Assembly (NCBI GenBank): GCA_900547805.1
Contig: URIE01000081.1
Span: forward strand, 1-8,110
Origin: an uncultured Collinsella sp.
GTDB lineage: Bacteria > Actinomycetota > Coriobacteriia > Coriobacteriales > Coriobacteriaceae
DNA length: 8,110 nt
Direction: 5' to 3'
Every line of letters begins with the position of its first letter. Positions within the stretch are counted from its first letter, which is position 1. The position numbers were made by a program, and so were the translations under genes. The notes under the pieces are model-generated. The model had not been told where the DNA came from, did no database searches, and saw nothing but the letters and a program-made list of their open reading frames with translations. Positions 1 through 5,343 of the stretch are shown here, piece after piece.

Positions 1-9
1 CCTCGTCAC

Positions 10-82
10 GGGGGCGTAGCTCAGCTGGGAGAGCGCTTGACTGGCAGTCAAGAGGTCAGGGGTTCGATCCCCCTCGTCTCCA
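10..82 (+). tRNA. tRNA-Ala (anticodon GGC), copy 1
   Basis: This folds into a full 73-base cloverleaf. The acceptor stem pairs GGGGGCG with CGTCTCC and includes the G3:U70 wobble pair that is the classic alanine identity element. The D stem is GCTC/GAGC. The anticodon stem CTTGA/TCAAG encloses the loop CTGGCAG, giving anticodon GGC, which reads GCC. The T arm is AGGGG-TTCGATC-CCCCT and the discriminator base is A. The genome does not encode CCA here (ACCC follows), so CCA must be added afterwards. A terminator follows 17 bases downstream. Only nine bases of upstream sequence are in the window, so its promoter cannot be seen. It is identical to copy 2 at 555-627. GCC is visibly the dominant alanine codon in the genes of this window, which may explain two copies (inference). 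Confidence 0.96.
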
Positions 83-99
83 CCCGAGCATTGAAGAAG

Positions 100-126
100 G
101 CTCCAACGCAAGTTGGGGCTTTTTTT
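100..126 (+). terminator. Intrinsic terminator of tRNA-Ala copy 1
   Basis: An 8-base-pair stem, GCTCCAAC with GTTGGGGC (one T-G wobble), is closed by a GCAA tetraloop of the GNRA class and followed directly by seven T residues. It lies 17 bases after the tRNA. It faces the minus-strand terminator at 152-187, so the two transcription units converge and are insulated from each other. Confidence 0.9.
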
Positions 127-151
127 CATATAGGCACACAATTTAAGCTAT

Positions 152-187
152 ATAAAAGAAAGAAGGCCAGAGATGGTGTCTGACCTT
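152..187 (-). terminator. Intrinsic terminator of the minus-strand CAU tRNA
   Basis: Read on the minus strand, AAGGTCAG (187 to 180) pairs with CTGGCCTT (170 to 163) around a nine-base loop. One pair is a T-G wobble. The run CTTTCTTTTA follows. It starts 10 bases after the tRNA 3' end. On the plus strand the stem is also followed by TTTT, but that run is short and partly within the stem, so the main direction should be minus. Confidence 0.75.
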
Positions 188-197
188 TTAGAAATTC

Positions 198-273
198 TGG
201 TGGGCCCTCCGGGATTCGAACCCAGAACCCAGGGATTATGAGTCCCCTGCGCTAACCGTTGCGCCAAGAGCCC
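198..273 (-). tRNA. tRNA with anticodon CAU (Ile2 or elongator Met)
   Basis: The minus strand gives a 76-base cloverleaf with encoded CCA. The acceptor stem pairs GGGCTCT with AGGGCCC, the D stem is GCGC/GCGC, the anticodon stem GGGGA/TCCCT holds the loop CTCATAA (anticodon CAT), and the T arm is CTGGG-TTCGAAT-CCCGG. The first pair is G1-C72, so it is not the initiator, which has an unpaired 1-72 position. CAU tRNAs can be elongator Met, or Ile2 whose C34 is changed to lysidine by TilS. The C4-G69 and C6-G67 pairs lean towards Ile2 by comparison with E. coli and B. subtilis Ile2, but this is not decisive. It points away from copy 2 and towards copy 1 of tRNA-Ala. No clear promoter was found; a TACTAT box on the minus strand (about 292-297) is a weak -10 candidate without a good -35 partner. 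Confidence 0.93.
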
Positions 274-513
274 TTGTAGTTAGTGGCTGCGATAGTAATG
301 GCGGCTATCCATTTGCATTAGTTTCTCACCACGAGGAAGAATACTACCATGCACGCGATGGTCGTTCAACGCACGATCTTGTCGACCAGGAGAATCAGGC
401 GTTCGCCTTTGTCCTTGCAGTCGATAGGAGGCCGTCTTGCCCGCTTCCGGGCGCCCCGAGCGGCTGCCGGGCACCGCCACACCGCCCCCGCAGAAGTTTT
501 TCCAAAATTGTCC
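274..513. other. Intergenic stretch without a supported gene; holds an inverted near-copy of the ABC-F gene start
   Basis: I see no supported gene here. The only notable content is at 374-417. On the minus strand this matches 36 of 44 bases of 684-727, the leader and first codons of the ABC-F gene. The minus-strand frame reads KDKGERLILLVDKIVR and then a TGA stop at 366-368, against KVKGGTMILLVDKIEK across the ABC-F start. The middle part (about 420-490) is very GC-rich with a short hairpin at 439-452 (GCCCG-CTTC-CGGGC). It may be the decayed 3' end of a lost minus-strand gene, but nothing upstream in that frame is recognisable. Confidence 0.5.
374..417 (-). repeat. Inverted repeat arm, partner of 684-727
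   Basis: The reverse complement of these 44 bases aligns without gaps to 684-727 with eight mismatches. The last 16 bases (CTGGTCGACAAGATCG) are identical. The match covers the ribosome-binding region and the first eight codons of the ABC-F gene. In this copy the ATG start is CTG, and the two other differences within the shared codons (ATC/ATT, CTT/CTC) are silent. The two arms flank the promoter, tRNA-Ala copy 2 and its terminator. Confidence 0.8.
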
Positions 514-542
514 TTGCATCGCCGCCGGTGTTCCCGTATAGT
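514..542 (+). promoter_or_regulatory. Probable sigma-70-type promoter of tRNA-Ala copy 2
   Basis: TTGCAT (514-519) and TATAGT (537-542) are separated by exactly 17 bases. The -10 box matches TATAAT at five of six positions and the -35 matches only in TTG. The -10 ends 12 bases before the tRNA, which fits a very short leader removed by RNase P. Any read-through past the terminator at 644-671 would carry on into the ABC-F gene. Confidence 0.65.
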
Positions 543-554
543 ACTTCTTCGCAC

Positions 555-627
555 GGGGGCGTAGCTCAGCTGGGAGAGCGCTTGACTGGCAGTCAAGAGG
601 TCAGGGGTTCGATCCCCCTCGTCTCCA
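555..627 (+). tRNA. tRNA-Ala (anticodon GGC), copy 2
   Basis: The sequence is identical to the copy at 10-82: same cloverleaf, G3:U70 pair, GGC anticodon in loop CTGGCAG, A discriminator, no encoded CCA. Upstream is a promoter with correct spacing. Downstream come a terminator and then, 75 bases after the tRNA, the start codon of the ABC-F gene on the same strand. Confidence 0.96.
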
Positions 628-643
628 CCCGAGCATTGAATGA

Positions 644-671
644 GGCTCCAACGCAAGTTGGGGCCTTTTTT
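644..671 (+). terminator. Intrinsic terminator between tRNA-Ala copy 2 and the ABC-F gene
   Basis: The same hairpin as at 100-126: GCTCCAAC/GTTGGGGC with a GCAA tetraloop. One extra closing G-C pair (644 with 665) is gained by a C for T change, and six T residues follow. Its T tract ends only 31 bases before the ABC-F ATG, leaving little room for a separate promoter. Confidence 0.88.
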
Positions 672-683
672 CATATAGGCATA

Positions 684-727
684 CAAGGTCAAAGGCGGCA
701 CCATGATCCTTCTGGTCGACAAGATCG
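684..727 (+). repeat. Inverted repeat arm across the ABC-F start, partner of 374-417
   Basis: This arm includes the AAAGG ribosome-binding site and codons 1-8 of the ABC-F gene. Because similarity begins 19 bases before the start codon, it is more than shared protein sequence. A plus-strand RNA spanning both arms could pair them and cover the ribosome-binding site. RNA starting at the promoter at 514-542 would lack the left arm. Confidence 0.8.
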
Positions 728-2730
728 AAAAAAGTTTTGGCGCGCGCGTCCTCTTTAGCGGCGCGTCCTTCCAGATCAACCCCGGCGAGCGCTTCGCGCT
801 CGTTGGTCCTAACGGCGCCGGCAAAACCACCATGCTCAAGATCATCATGGGCATCGACAGCCCCGACGCCGGCCAGGTCCAGTACGCCAAGGACTGCCAG
901 GTGGGCTACCTAGAGCAGGAAACCAATCTGGAGCACAAGGACACCACCATCCTTGCCGAGGTCATGGCGGCCGCCAAGGAAATCCGCCGCATGGGCGAGC
1001 GCGCCAACGAGCTGCAAGCCCAGATCACCGAGCTCTCCGAGCAGGGCAAGGACGTCGACGCCCTCCTTAACGAATACGGCCAGGTCCAGGACCGCTTTGA
1101 GCACCTGGGCGGCTACGAGCTCGAGAGCAACGCCCGCAAGATCCTGTCCGGCCTGGGCTTTAAGGTCACCGACTTTGAGCGTCCCTGCTCCGAGTTCTCC
1201 GGCGGCTGGCAGATGCGCATCGCGCTCGCCAAGCTTTTCCTGCGCCACCCCGACCTGCTGCTCCTGGACGAGCCCACCAACCACCTGGACCTCGAGAGCG
1301 TCCAGTGGCTGCGCGGCTTTATCGCCAGCTACGACGGCGCCGTCCTGATCGTCAGCCACGACCGCGCCTTCATGGACGCCTGCGTCGACCACGTCGCCGC
1401 CCTCGAGAACCGCCGCGTAACCACCTACACCGGCAACTACAGCAGCTACCTCAAGCAGCGCGAGGACAATCTGGAGCAGATGCGCGCCAAGCGCGCCGCC
1501 CAGGAGCGCGACATCGCCCATATGCAGGTCTTTGTCGACAAGTTCCGCTACAAGCCCACCAAGGCCGCCCAGGCGCAGGAGCGCATCCGCAAGATCGAGC
1601 AGATCAAAAAGGAGCTCGTCATCCTGCCCGAGGGCCACAAGCACATCGACTTTAAGTTCCCCGACCCGCCGCGCTCCGGCGGCATGGTCGTGGGTCTGGA
1701 GGGCGTATCCAAGTCCTACGGCAACAAGCACATCTACAGCGATATCGACCTCAAGCTCTACCGCGGCGAGCACGTGGCGCTCGTCGGCCCTAACGGCGCC
1801 GGCAAGTCCACCCTCATGAAGATCCTCGCCGGCCTGGAGCCGCCCACCACCGGCACCCGCGACCTGGGCACCAACGTGGGCGTGGCCTACTACGCCCAGC
1901 ACGCGCTCGAAGGCATGACCGAGTCCAACACCGTCCTGCAAGAGATCGACACCGTCACGCCCAAGTGGACCGTGCCGCAGCAGCGCAGCTTGCTGGGCGC
2001 CTTCCTGTTTAGCGACAACGATTCCATCGAGAAGCAGGTTCGCGTCCTCTCCGGTGGCGAAAAGGCGCGCCTAGCGCTCGCCAAAATGCTCGTGGCCCCC
2101 GAGGCGCTTCTGTGCCTGGACGAGCCCACCAACCACCTGGACATCGACTCGGTGGACATGCTCGAGAACGCCCTGCAAAATTTCCCCGGCACAATCGTGC
2201 TGATCAGCCACGACGAGCACCTGGTACGCGCTGTGGCCAACCGCATCATTGACATCCGCGATGGCAAGGTCACGGTCTACGACGGCGACTACGACTACTA
2301 CCTCTACAAGCGCGAGGACCTCGCAGCCCGCGCCGCCGCCGAGGCGGCAGGGGAGAGCGCGCCGTCCGCAGCCAAGCCTACCAACACTACCCAGGCCAGC
2401 ACCTCCTCCTCTGCTCCCAAACCGGCCGAAGGCAAAAAGACCAAGGAGCAAAAACGCGCCGAGGCCCAAGCCCGCGCCGCGCTCAACAAAAAGCTCAAGG
2501 GCGTGCGCAACCAGCTTAAGAAGATCGAGGCGGAGCTCGAAAAAAAGCGTGCCCGCTATGACGAGCTTATGGAATTGATGGCAAGCGAAGAGCTTTATGC
2601 CGATCAAGACAAGTTCAACGCTGCACTGGGGGAATATAACGGCCTTAAGCAAGAGCTGCCCAAGCTCGAGGACGAATGGCTCGAGCTTTCCACCCAGATC
2701 GAAGAGGAGACCGCGCGTGAACTCTCGTAA
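703..2730 (+). CDS. ABC-F family ATPase (Uup/YheS/YdiF-like), ribosome-associated
   Basis: This 675-residue soluble protein has two ABC domains and no membrane segments, as in ABC-F proteins, which bind the ribosomal E site and act on translation or give antibiotic resistance by ribosome protection. Domain 1 has Walker A GPNGAGKTT (35-43), signature FSGGWQMR (165-172), Walker B with DEPTNHLD (catalytic E190) and switch H219. A charged helical linker (about 245-320) matches the family's P-site tRNA interaction motif. Domain 2 has Walker A GPNGAGKST (362-370), signature LSGGEKAR (449-456), E474 and H503. All catalytic residues are intact. After an Ala/Ser/Pro-rich stretch (about 550-590) comes a Lys/Glu-rich coiled-coil tail to the end, as in Uup and YheS, so a housekeeping role is likelier than resistance; the exact subfamily is not settled. 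ATG 703 has AAGG at 692-695. The next gene overlaps the last 14 bases. Confidence 0.93.
   Translation: MILLVDKIEKSFGARVLFSGASFQINPGERFALVGPNGAGKTTMLKIIMGIDSPDAGQVQYAKDCQVGYLEQETNLEHKDTTILAEVMAAAKEIRRMGERANELQAQITELSEQGKDVDALLNEYGQVQDRFEHLGGYELESNARKILSGLGFKVTDFERPCSEFSGGWQMRIALAKLFLRHPDLLLLDEPTNHLDLESVQWLRGFIASYDGAVLIVSHDRAFMDACVDHVAALENRRVTTYTGNYSSYLKQREDNLEQMRAKRAAQERDIAHMQVFVDKFRYKPTKAAQAQERIRKIEQIKKELVILPEGHKHIDFKFPDPPRSGGMVVGLEGVSKSYGNKHIYSDIDLKLYRGEHVALVGPNGAGKSTLMKILAGLEPPTTGTRDLGTNVGVAYYAQHALEGMTESNTVLQEIDTVTPKWTVPQQRSLLGAFLFSDNDSIEKQVRVLSGGEKARLALAKMLVAPEALLCLDEPTNHLDIDSVDMLENALQNFPGTIVLISHDEHLVRAVANRIIDIRDGKVTVYDGDYDYYLYKREDLAARAAAEAAGESAPSAAKPTNTTQASTSSSAPKPAEGKKTKEQKRAEAQARAALNKKLKGVRNQLKKIEAELEKKRARYDELMELMASEELYADQDKFNAALGEYNGLKQELPKLEDEWLELSTQIEEETARELS
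2704..2709 (+). promoter_or_regulatory. Ribosome-binding site that sets the GTG start at 2717
   Basis: GAGGAG ends seven bases before GTG 2717, inside the last codons of the ABC-F gene. The ATG at 2747 in the same frame has no comparable site, so GTG is preferred. Confidence 0.65.
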
Positions 2731-3013
2731 GGCCGCCGCCGTGGCGATGAGCATCATCGCCATCGCTTGTCGCATCTGCGGCATCTTTATGAGCGCGATG
2801 ACCGTGCTGCTGTGTTTTAGCGGCCTCACCGCCAAACTGCAGATCGTGGGCTTTGTCGTTGAGCTTTCGCGCGCACTGCCGAGCGCCATCGCCGGCTACG
2901 GCGTCATCACGTCGCCCTTTGGCGGTGTGTTCCGCTTGGATTACGCCATCGTCGCCGTAATCCTGTTTGTGATCGACTACCTGCTCACGCGCGCCTCGCG
3001 TCGCGTCCGCTAG
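2717..3013 (+). CDS. Small hypothetical membrane protein (98 aa, GTG start)
   Basis: I do not recognise this family. From GTG 2717 the product is 98 residues. It has a short basic start (VNSRK), a long hydrophobic segment at about 8-37, a moderately hydrophobic middle part (about 43-65), a second clear membrane helix at about 75-92 and a basic end (RASRRVR). By the positive-inside rule both ends should be cytoplasmic. There are no enzymatic motifs. The start overlaps the ABC-F gene by 14 bases, and the stop lies nine bases before the site-2 protease gene, so all three are probably co-translated. Codon use matches the neighbours, which supports a real gene. Its position next to an intramembrane protease allows, without proving, a role as partner or substrate. 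Starting at ATG 2747 would remove ten residues and keep both helices. Confidence 0.75.
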   Translation: MNSRKAAAVAMSIIAIACRICGIFMSAMTVLLCFSGLTAKLQIVGFVVELSRALPSAIAGYGVITSPFGGVFRLDYAIVAVILFVIDYLLTRASRRVR

Positions 3014-3022
3014 GGGAGCGCC

Positions 3023-3706
3023 ATGTCCAGCAGCTACTTCATGAACCTGCTCGCCAGCGCCGTTGCCGTCATCGTTGGCATCGTGATCCACGAGAGCGCG
3101 CACGCCGCCACAGCCTGGGCGCTCGGCGACAAGACGGCCCGCTCCCGTGGCCGCGTCTCGCTCAACCCGCTCAACCATATCGACCCATTCGGTACCATTC
3201 TCCTGCCGCTGCTGATGCTCGCCGCCGGAGGCCCGGTGTTCGCCTTTGCCAAGCCGGTGCCTGTCTACCTCAACAACCTCAAGCACCCCAAGCGCGACGA
3301 GGTCCTGGTGAGCGTTGCCGGCCCCGCATCGAACATCGCGCTCGCCTGTCTTGCCGCCGCCCTCATGCGCCTGACCTATGGCAGCCTCTACACCAGCATG
3401 TCATTTGCCCTGGCGTCACAGATCATGAACTTCGGCGCCACCTTTATCGTGGTCAACTTATCGCTCGCGTTCTTTAACCTCATCCCGATCCCGCCGCTCG
3501 ATGGCTCGTCGATCATCGTGCCCTTCCTCAAGGGCAAGGCGCTCAACAACTATTACCGCCTGCAACAATACGCTATGCCCATCCTCATCCTGGTGCTGTA
3601 CCTGCTGCCCATGTGGACCGGCATCGACGTAATCGGTCGCTATTTCGACGTTACCGTGTATCCGCTTGCTGAGCAGCTGCTCAACTTCGCAATCGCCGGC
3701 ATCTAA
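3023..3706 (+). CDS. Site-2 protease (M50) family membrane metalloprotease
   Basis: This 227-residue polytopic membrane protein carries the features of the short, PDZ-less site-2 proteases. HExxH (HESAH, residues 23-27) lies in the first membrane helix and should bind zinc. GGPVFAFAKPVPV (69-81) is the typical loop after the next helices. AGPASN (99-104) follows. The segment NLSLAFFNLIPIPPLDG (145-161) holds the third zinc ligand, D160. Hydrophobic helices lie at about 9-32, 57-75, 95-115, 133-155 and 183-197. This class cuts substrates within or near the membrane; the target cannot be read from sequence. ATG 3023 is preceded by GGGGAG with good spacing. The gene follows the small membrane protein by nine bases. 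It is complete, with all three expected motifs present. Confidence 0.92.
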   Translation: MSSSYFMNLLASAVAVIVGIVIHESAHAATAWALGDKTARSRGRVSLNPLNHIDPFGTILLPLLMLAAGGPVFAFAKPVPVYLNNLKHPKRDEVLVSVAGPASNIALACLAAALMRLTYGSLYTSMSFALASQIMNFGATFIVVNLSLAFFNLIPIPPLDGSSIIVPFLKGKALNNYYRLQQYAMPILILVLYLLPMWTGIDVIGRYFDVTVYPLAEQLLNFAIAGI

Positions 3707-3714
3707 GGTAAACT
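3686..3714 (+). promoter_or_regulatory. Candidate promoter upstream of scpA
   Basis: TTCGCA (3686-3691) and TAAACT (3709-3714) are 17 bases apart. Each matches the sigma-70 consensus at four of six positions. They overlap the end of the site-2 protease gene. The 84-base gap to scpA, the largest in the cluster, makes an internal promoter plausible. Confidence 0.3.
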
Positions 3715-3721
3715 TACAGGT

Positions 3722-3740
3722 CGACCGTGCAAAACGGTCG
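3722..3740 (+). other. Perfect hairpin in the scpA leader
   Basis: CGACCGT (3722-3728) pairs with ACGGTCG (3734-3740), seven base pairs with loop GCAAA. No T tract follows (CAACATG), so it is not an ordinary intrinsic terminator. It could stabilise the 5' end of an scpA transcript or mark an RNA processing site. It could also be an operator, since it is a palindrome just downstream of the candidate promoter. Confidence 0.45.
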
Positions 3741-3790
3741 CAACATGCACCCAAACCGCGCCGCGAAGGCGCCGTCAAAGGAGGTCGAAG

Positions 3791-4603
3791 ATGTCGTATC
3801 GCGTGTCGACGCAGGTCTACAGCGGACCGTTCGACCTGCTGCTGCAGCTGGTAACCCGCCAAAAAGTAGATATCGGCGCCATCTCCATCAGCGAGGTGGC
3901 CGAGCAGTACCTGGCCGAGGCCGAGCGCATCGAGGCGCTGGACTTGGACGTGGCGAGCGACTTTTTGCTGGTCGCGGCAACCCTTTTGGACATTAAGGCC
4001 GCCTCACTGGTGCCGCTTGAAGCCCCACGCAACGCCGATGACGACGATGACGAGTTCGACGAAGACCTCGAGGAACTCAGCGCGCTCGACGGCGACGCCC
4101 TGCGCGAGGTCCTGATCCAGCGCCTGATTGCATACAAGCAGTTTAAAGGCGCGGCTGCGGCCCTCGGTGCCCGCATGCAGGCCGAAAGCCGCATGCATCC
4201 GCGCGTGGCCGGCCCCGACCCCGAGTTCTTGGGCCTTATGCCCGACTACCTGGCCGGCATTACCCTGCGCGGCCTCGCCGTCATCTGCGCCGACCTGGAC
4301 GGCAAGCGCCAGACTTTCCTGCTGGAAGCCGAGCACGTGGCACCGCATCGCGTGCCGCTCGACCTGACGGTGGCCTCGGTCGATCGCTTTACCATGGCTC
4401 ACCAAACCTGCACCTTCCGCGAGCTGTTGGACGGCGATGCCACCACCGAACAGCTTGTCGTCACCTTCCTGGCCATGCTCGAGCTCGCCAAGCGCGGCTC
4501 TCTTACACTGAGCCAGGACGAGATCTTTGGAACCATCTGCATCAACCGCGTCGAGGGCGCCGAGGCCTACGTGCCCGGCGAGGGCCCCGAGCTCACCGAA
4601 TAG
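3791..4603 (+). CDS. scpA: Segregation and condensation protein A (kleisin)
   Basis: ScpA is the kleisin subunit that closes the Smc-ScpA-ScpB ring organising and segregating the chromosome. The 270-residue product has the characteristic N-terminal pattern GPFDLLLQLV (12-21) followed by KVDIGAISISEVAEQYL (25-41), which binds the Smc neck. An acidic stretch (DDDDDEFDEDLEEL, 83-96) marks the linker. LIQRLIAYKQFKGAA (108-122) is the conserved helix after it. The C-terminal winged-helix part (about 190-255; EQLVVTFLAMLELAKRG at 220-236) should contact the Smc head. The length is at the upper end of the family. ATG 3791 follows a very strong AAAGGAGG site (3777-3784). scpB follows after 11 bases. 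smc itself is not in the window. Confidence 0.95.
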   Translation: MSYRVSTQVYSGPFDLLLQLVTRQKVDIGAISISEVAEQYLAEAERIEALDLDVASDFLLVAATLLDIKAASLVPLEAPRNADDDDDEFDEDLEELSALDGDALREVLIQRLIAYKQFKGAAAALGARMQAESRMHPRVAGPDPEFLGLMPDYLAGITLRGLAVICADLDGKRQTFLLEAEHVAPHRVPLDLTVASVDRFTMAHQTCTFRELLDGDATTEQLVVTFLAMLELAKRGSLTLSQDEIFGTICINRVEGAEAYVPGEGPELTE

Positions 4604-4614
4604 GAGCCGCAACC

Positions 4615-5343
4615 ATGTCAACCCTTTCCACGCTGGAGGCAAACAGCCTCAAAGGCGCCCTCGAGGCGCTGCTGCTGGTGTCGAGCGACCCGGTGAGTGC
4701 GCCCGCGCTCGCCGGCGCACTGGAAATCGCCCCCGGCGAGTGCGCATCACTGCTCGCCGAGCTCAAGGTTGAGTACGAGGAGGCCAACCGTGGCTTTCAG
4801 CTGCGCGAGGTCGCCGGCGGCTGGCGCCTGTTTACGCATCCCGCCTACCACGACGTGGTCGAGGCCTATGTGCTGAGCTGGGACACGCAAAAGCTGTCGC
4901 AGGCGGCGCTCGAAACACTGGCCGTCATCGCATACCACCAGCCCGTGACGCGCGAGGTGGTCAAGGGCATCCGCGGCGTCAATTCTGACGGCGTCATCGC
5001 GTCGCTCGTGGACAAGGGCCTGGTGCGTGAGCTCGGCCGCGACCCCCAGCGCGGTCAGGCCATCATCTACGGCACGACCAACGCCTTCTTGGAAAAGTTC
5101 GGTCTGCGCTCCACCCGCGATCTGCCCGACCTGGAGCAGTTTGCCCCCGACGAGCAGTCGCGTCAGTTTATTCGCGAGCGCTTAAGCGGTCGTAGTATCC
5201 AGTCCACGCTCGAGGAGCAGGCCGAGGATCTGGACGAAGAGCGCGAGCTGCTCGATACCGCTATTGATGATGTCGAGGCAGTTAGCGGCGATGAATCACT
5301 GGCCACCGTCGAAACTGCGGAGGATACGCATGACGAGAGCTAA
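4615..5343 (+). CDS. scpB: Segregation and condensation protein B
   Basis: ScpB binds ScpA as a dimer of tandem winged-helix domains in the condensin complex. The 242-residue product shows the first domain at about 10-90 (SLKGALEALLLVSSDPVS near the start, GWRLFTHPAY in the middle). The second begins with KLSQAALETLAVIAYHQPVT (93-112). It continues with IRGVNSDGVIASLVDKGLV and RGQAIIYGTT (YGTT at 152-155). Residues after about 195 form an acidic, probably disordered tail rich in Asp and Glu. The core is complete and the tail makes it longer than the commonest forms of about 200 residues. ATG 4615 has AGGAG at 4602-4606, overlapping the scpA stop codon, so the two are likely translated together. 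The last 14 bases overlap the next gene. Confidence 0.95.
   Translation: MSTLSTLEANSLKGALEALLLVSSDPVSAPALAGALEIAPGECASLLAELKVEYEEANRGFQLREVAGGWRLFTHPAYHDVVEAYVLSWDTQKLSQAALETLAVIAYHQPVTREVVKGIRGVNSDGVIASLVDKGLVRELGRDPQRGQAIIYGTTNAFLEKFGLRSTRDLPDLEQFAPDEQSRQFIRERLSGRSIQSTLEEQAEDLDEERELLDTAIDDVEAVSGDESLATVETAEDTHDES
5319..5323 (+). promoter_or_regulatory. Ribosome-binding site that sets the pseudouridine synthase start at 5330
   Basis: GGAGG ends six bases before ATG 5330, inside the scpB tail codons. The in-frame ATG at 5420, which would give the family-typical MRLQRFL beginning, has no such site. An in-frame ATG at 5264 also lacks one. Confidence 0.65.

Larger units (their letters stand above)
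10..141 (+). repeat. Direct repeat unit A: tRNA-Ala plus terminator (pair with 555-686)
   Basis: These 132 bases match 555-686 at an offset of 545 with four mismatches by my manual alignment. Two lie at 96-97, one at 120 in the T tract, and one near 138. The match covers the whole tRNA, the spacer, the hairpin terminator and about 15 bases beyond it, then stops abruptly. Identity of the non-tRNA part points to a fairly recent duplication or to gene conversion between the copies. Confidence 0.9.
555..686 (+). repeat. Direct repeat unit B: tRNA-Ala plus terminator (pair with 10-141)
   Basis: Second copy of the 132-base direct repeat described at 10-141. Similarity ends 16 bases before the ABC-F start codon, where this copy continues into the ribosome-binding site while copy A runs into AT-rich sequence. 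Upstream of the tRNA only the last few bases (CAC) agree, so the promoter visible here was not clearly part of the duplicated unit. Confidence 0.9.

Noticed and set aside
439..452. Hairpin GCCCG-CTTC-CGGGC as a terminator
   Set aside because: The stem has only five pairs and no T tract follows on either strand; such small stems are expected in GC-rich DNA.
349..564. A 71-codon plus-strand frame with a possible GAGGA site upstream
   Set aside because: It runs through the tRNA-Ala promoter and ends inside the tRNA. The product is Arg-rich and shapeless, and spacing from the site to the ATG is long (about 11 bases).
10..686. Attachment sites of an excised element integrated in tRNA-Ala
   Set aside because: Integrating elements normally duplicate only the 3' end of a tRNA. 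Here the whole tRNA and the terminator are repeated, and no integrase or phage gene lies between.
366..890. A 174-codon minus-strand frame whose end resembles the ABC-F N-terminus
   Set aside because: It starts inside the ABC-F gene and passes through a tRNA and its terminator in antisense, so it is not a gene. Only its final part (366-420) is of interest and is reported as an inverted repeat.
910..1941. A 343-codon open frame on the minus strand inside the ABC-F gene
   Set aside because: It is the same mirror effect of G/C-rich third positions; low-complexity Ala/Gly/Val/Leu product, opposite a clearly real gene.
703..2730. ABC-F protein as a dedicated antibiotic resistance factor
   Set aside because: The Uup/YheS-like coiled-coil tail, chromosomal housekeeping context and lack of a short leader peptide gene argue for a general translation role, though resistance cannot be fully excluded from sequence alone.
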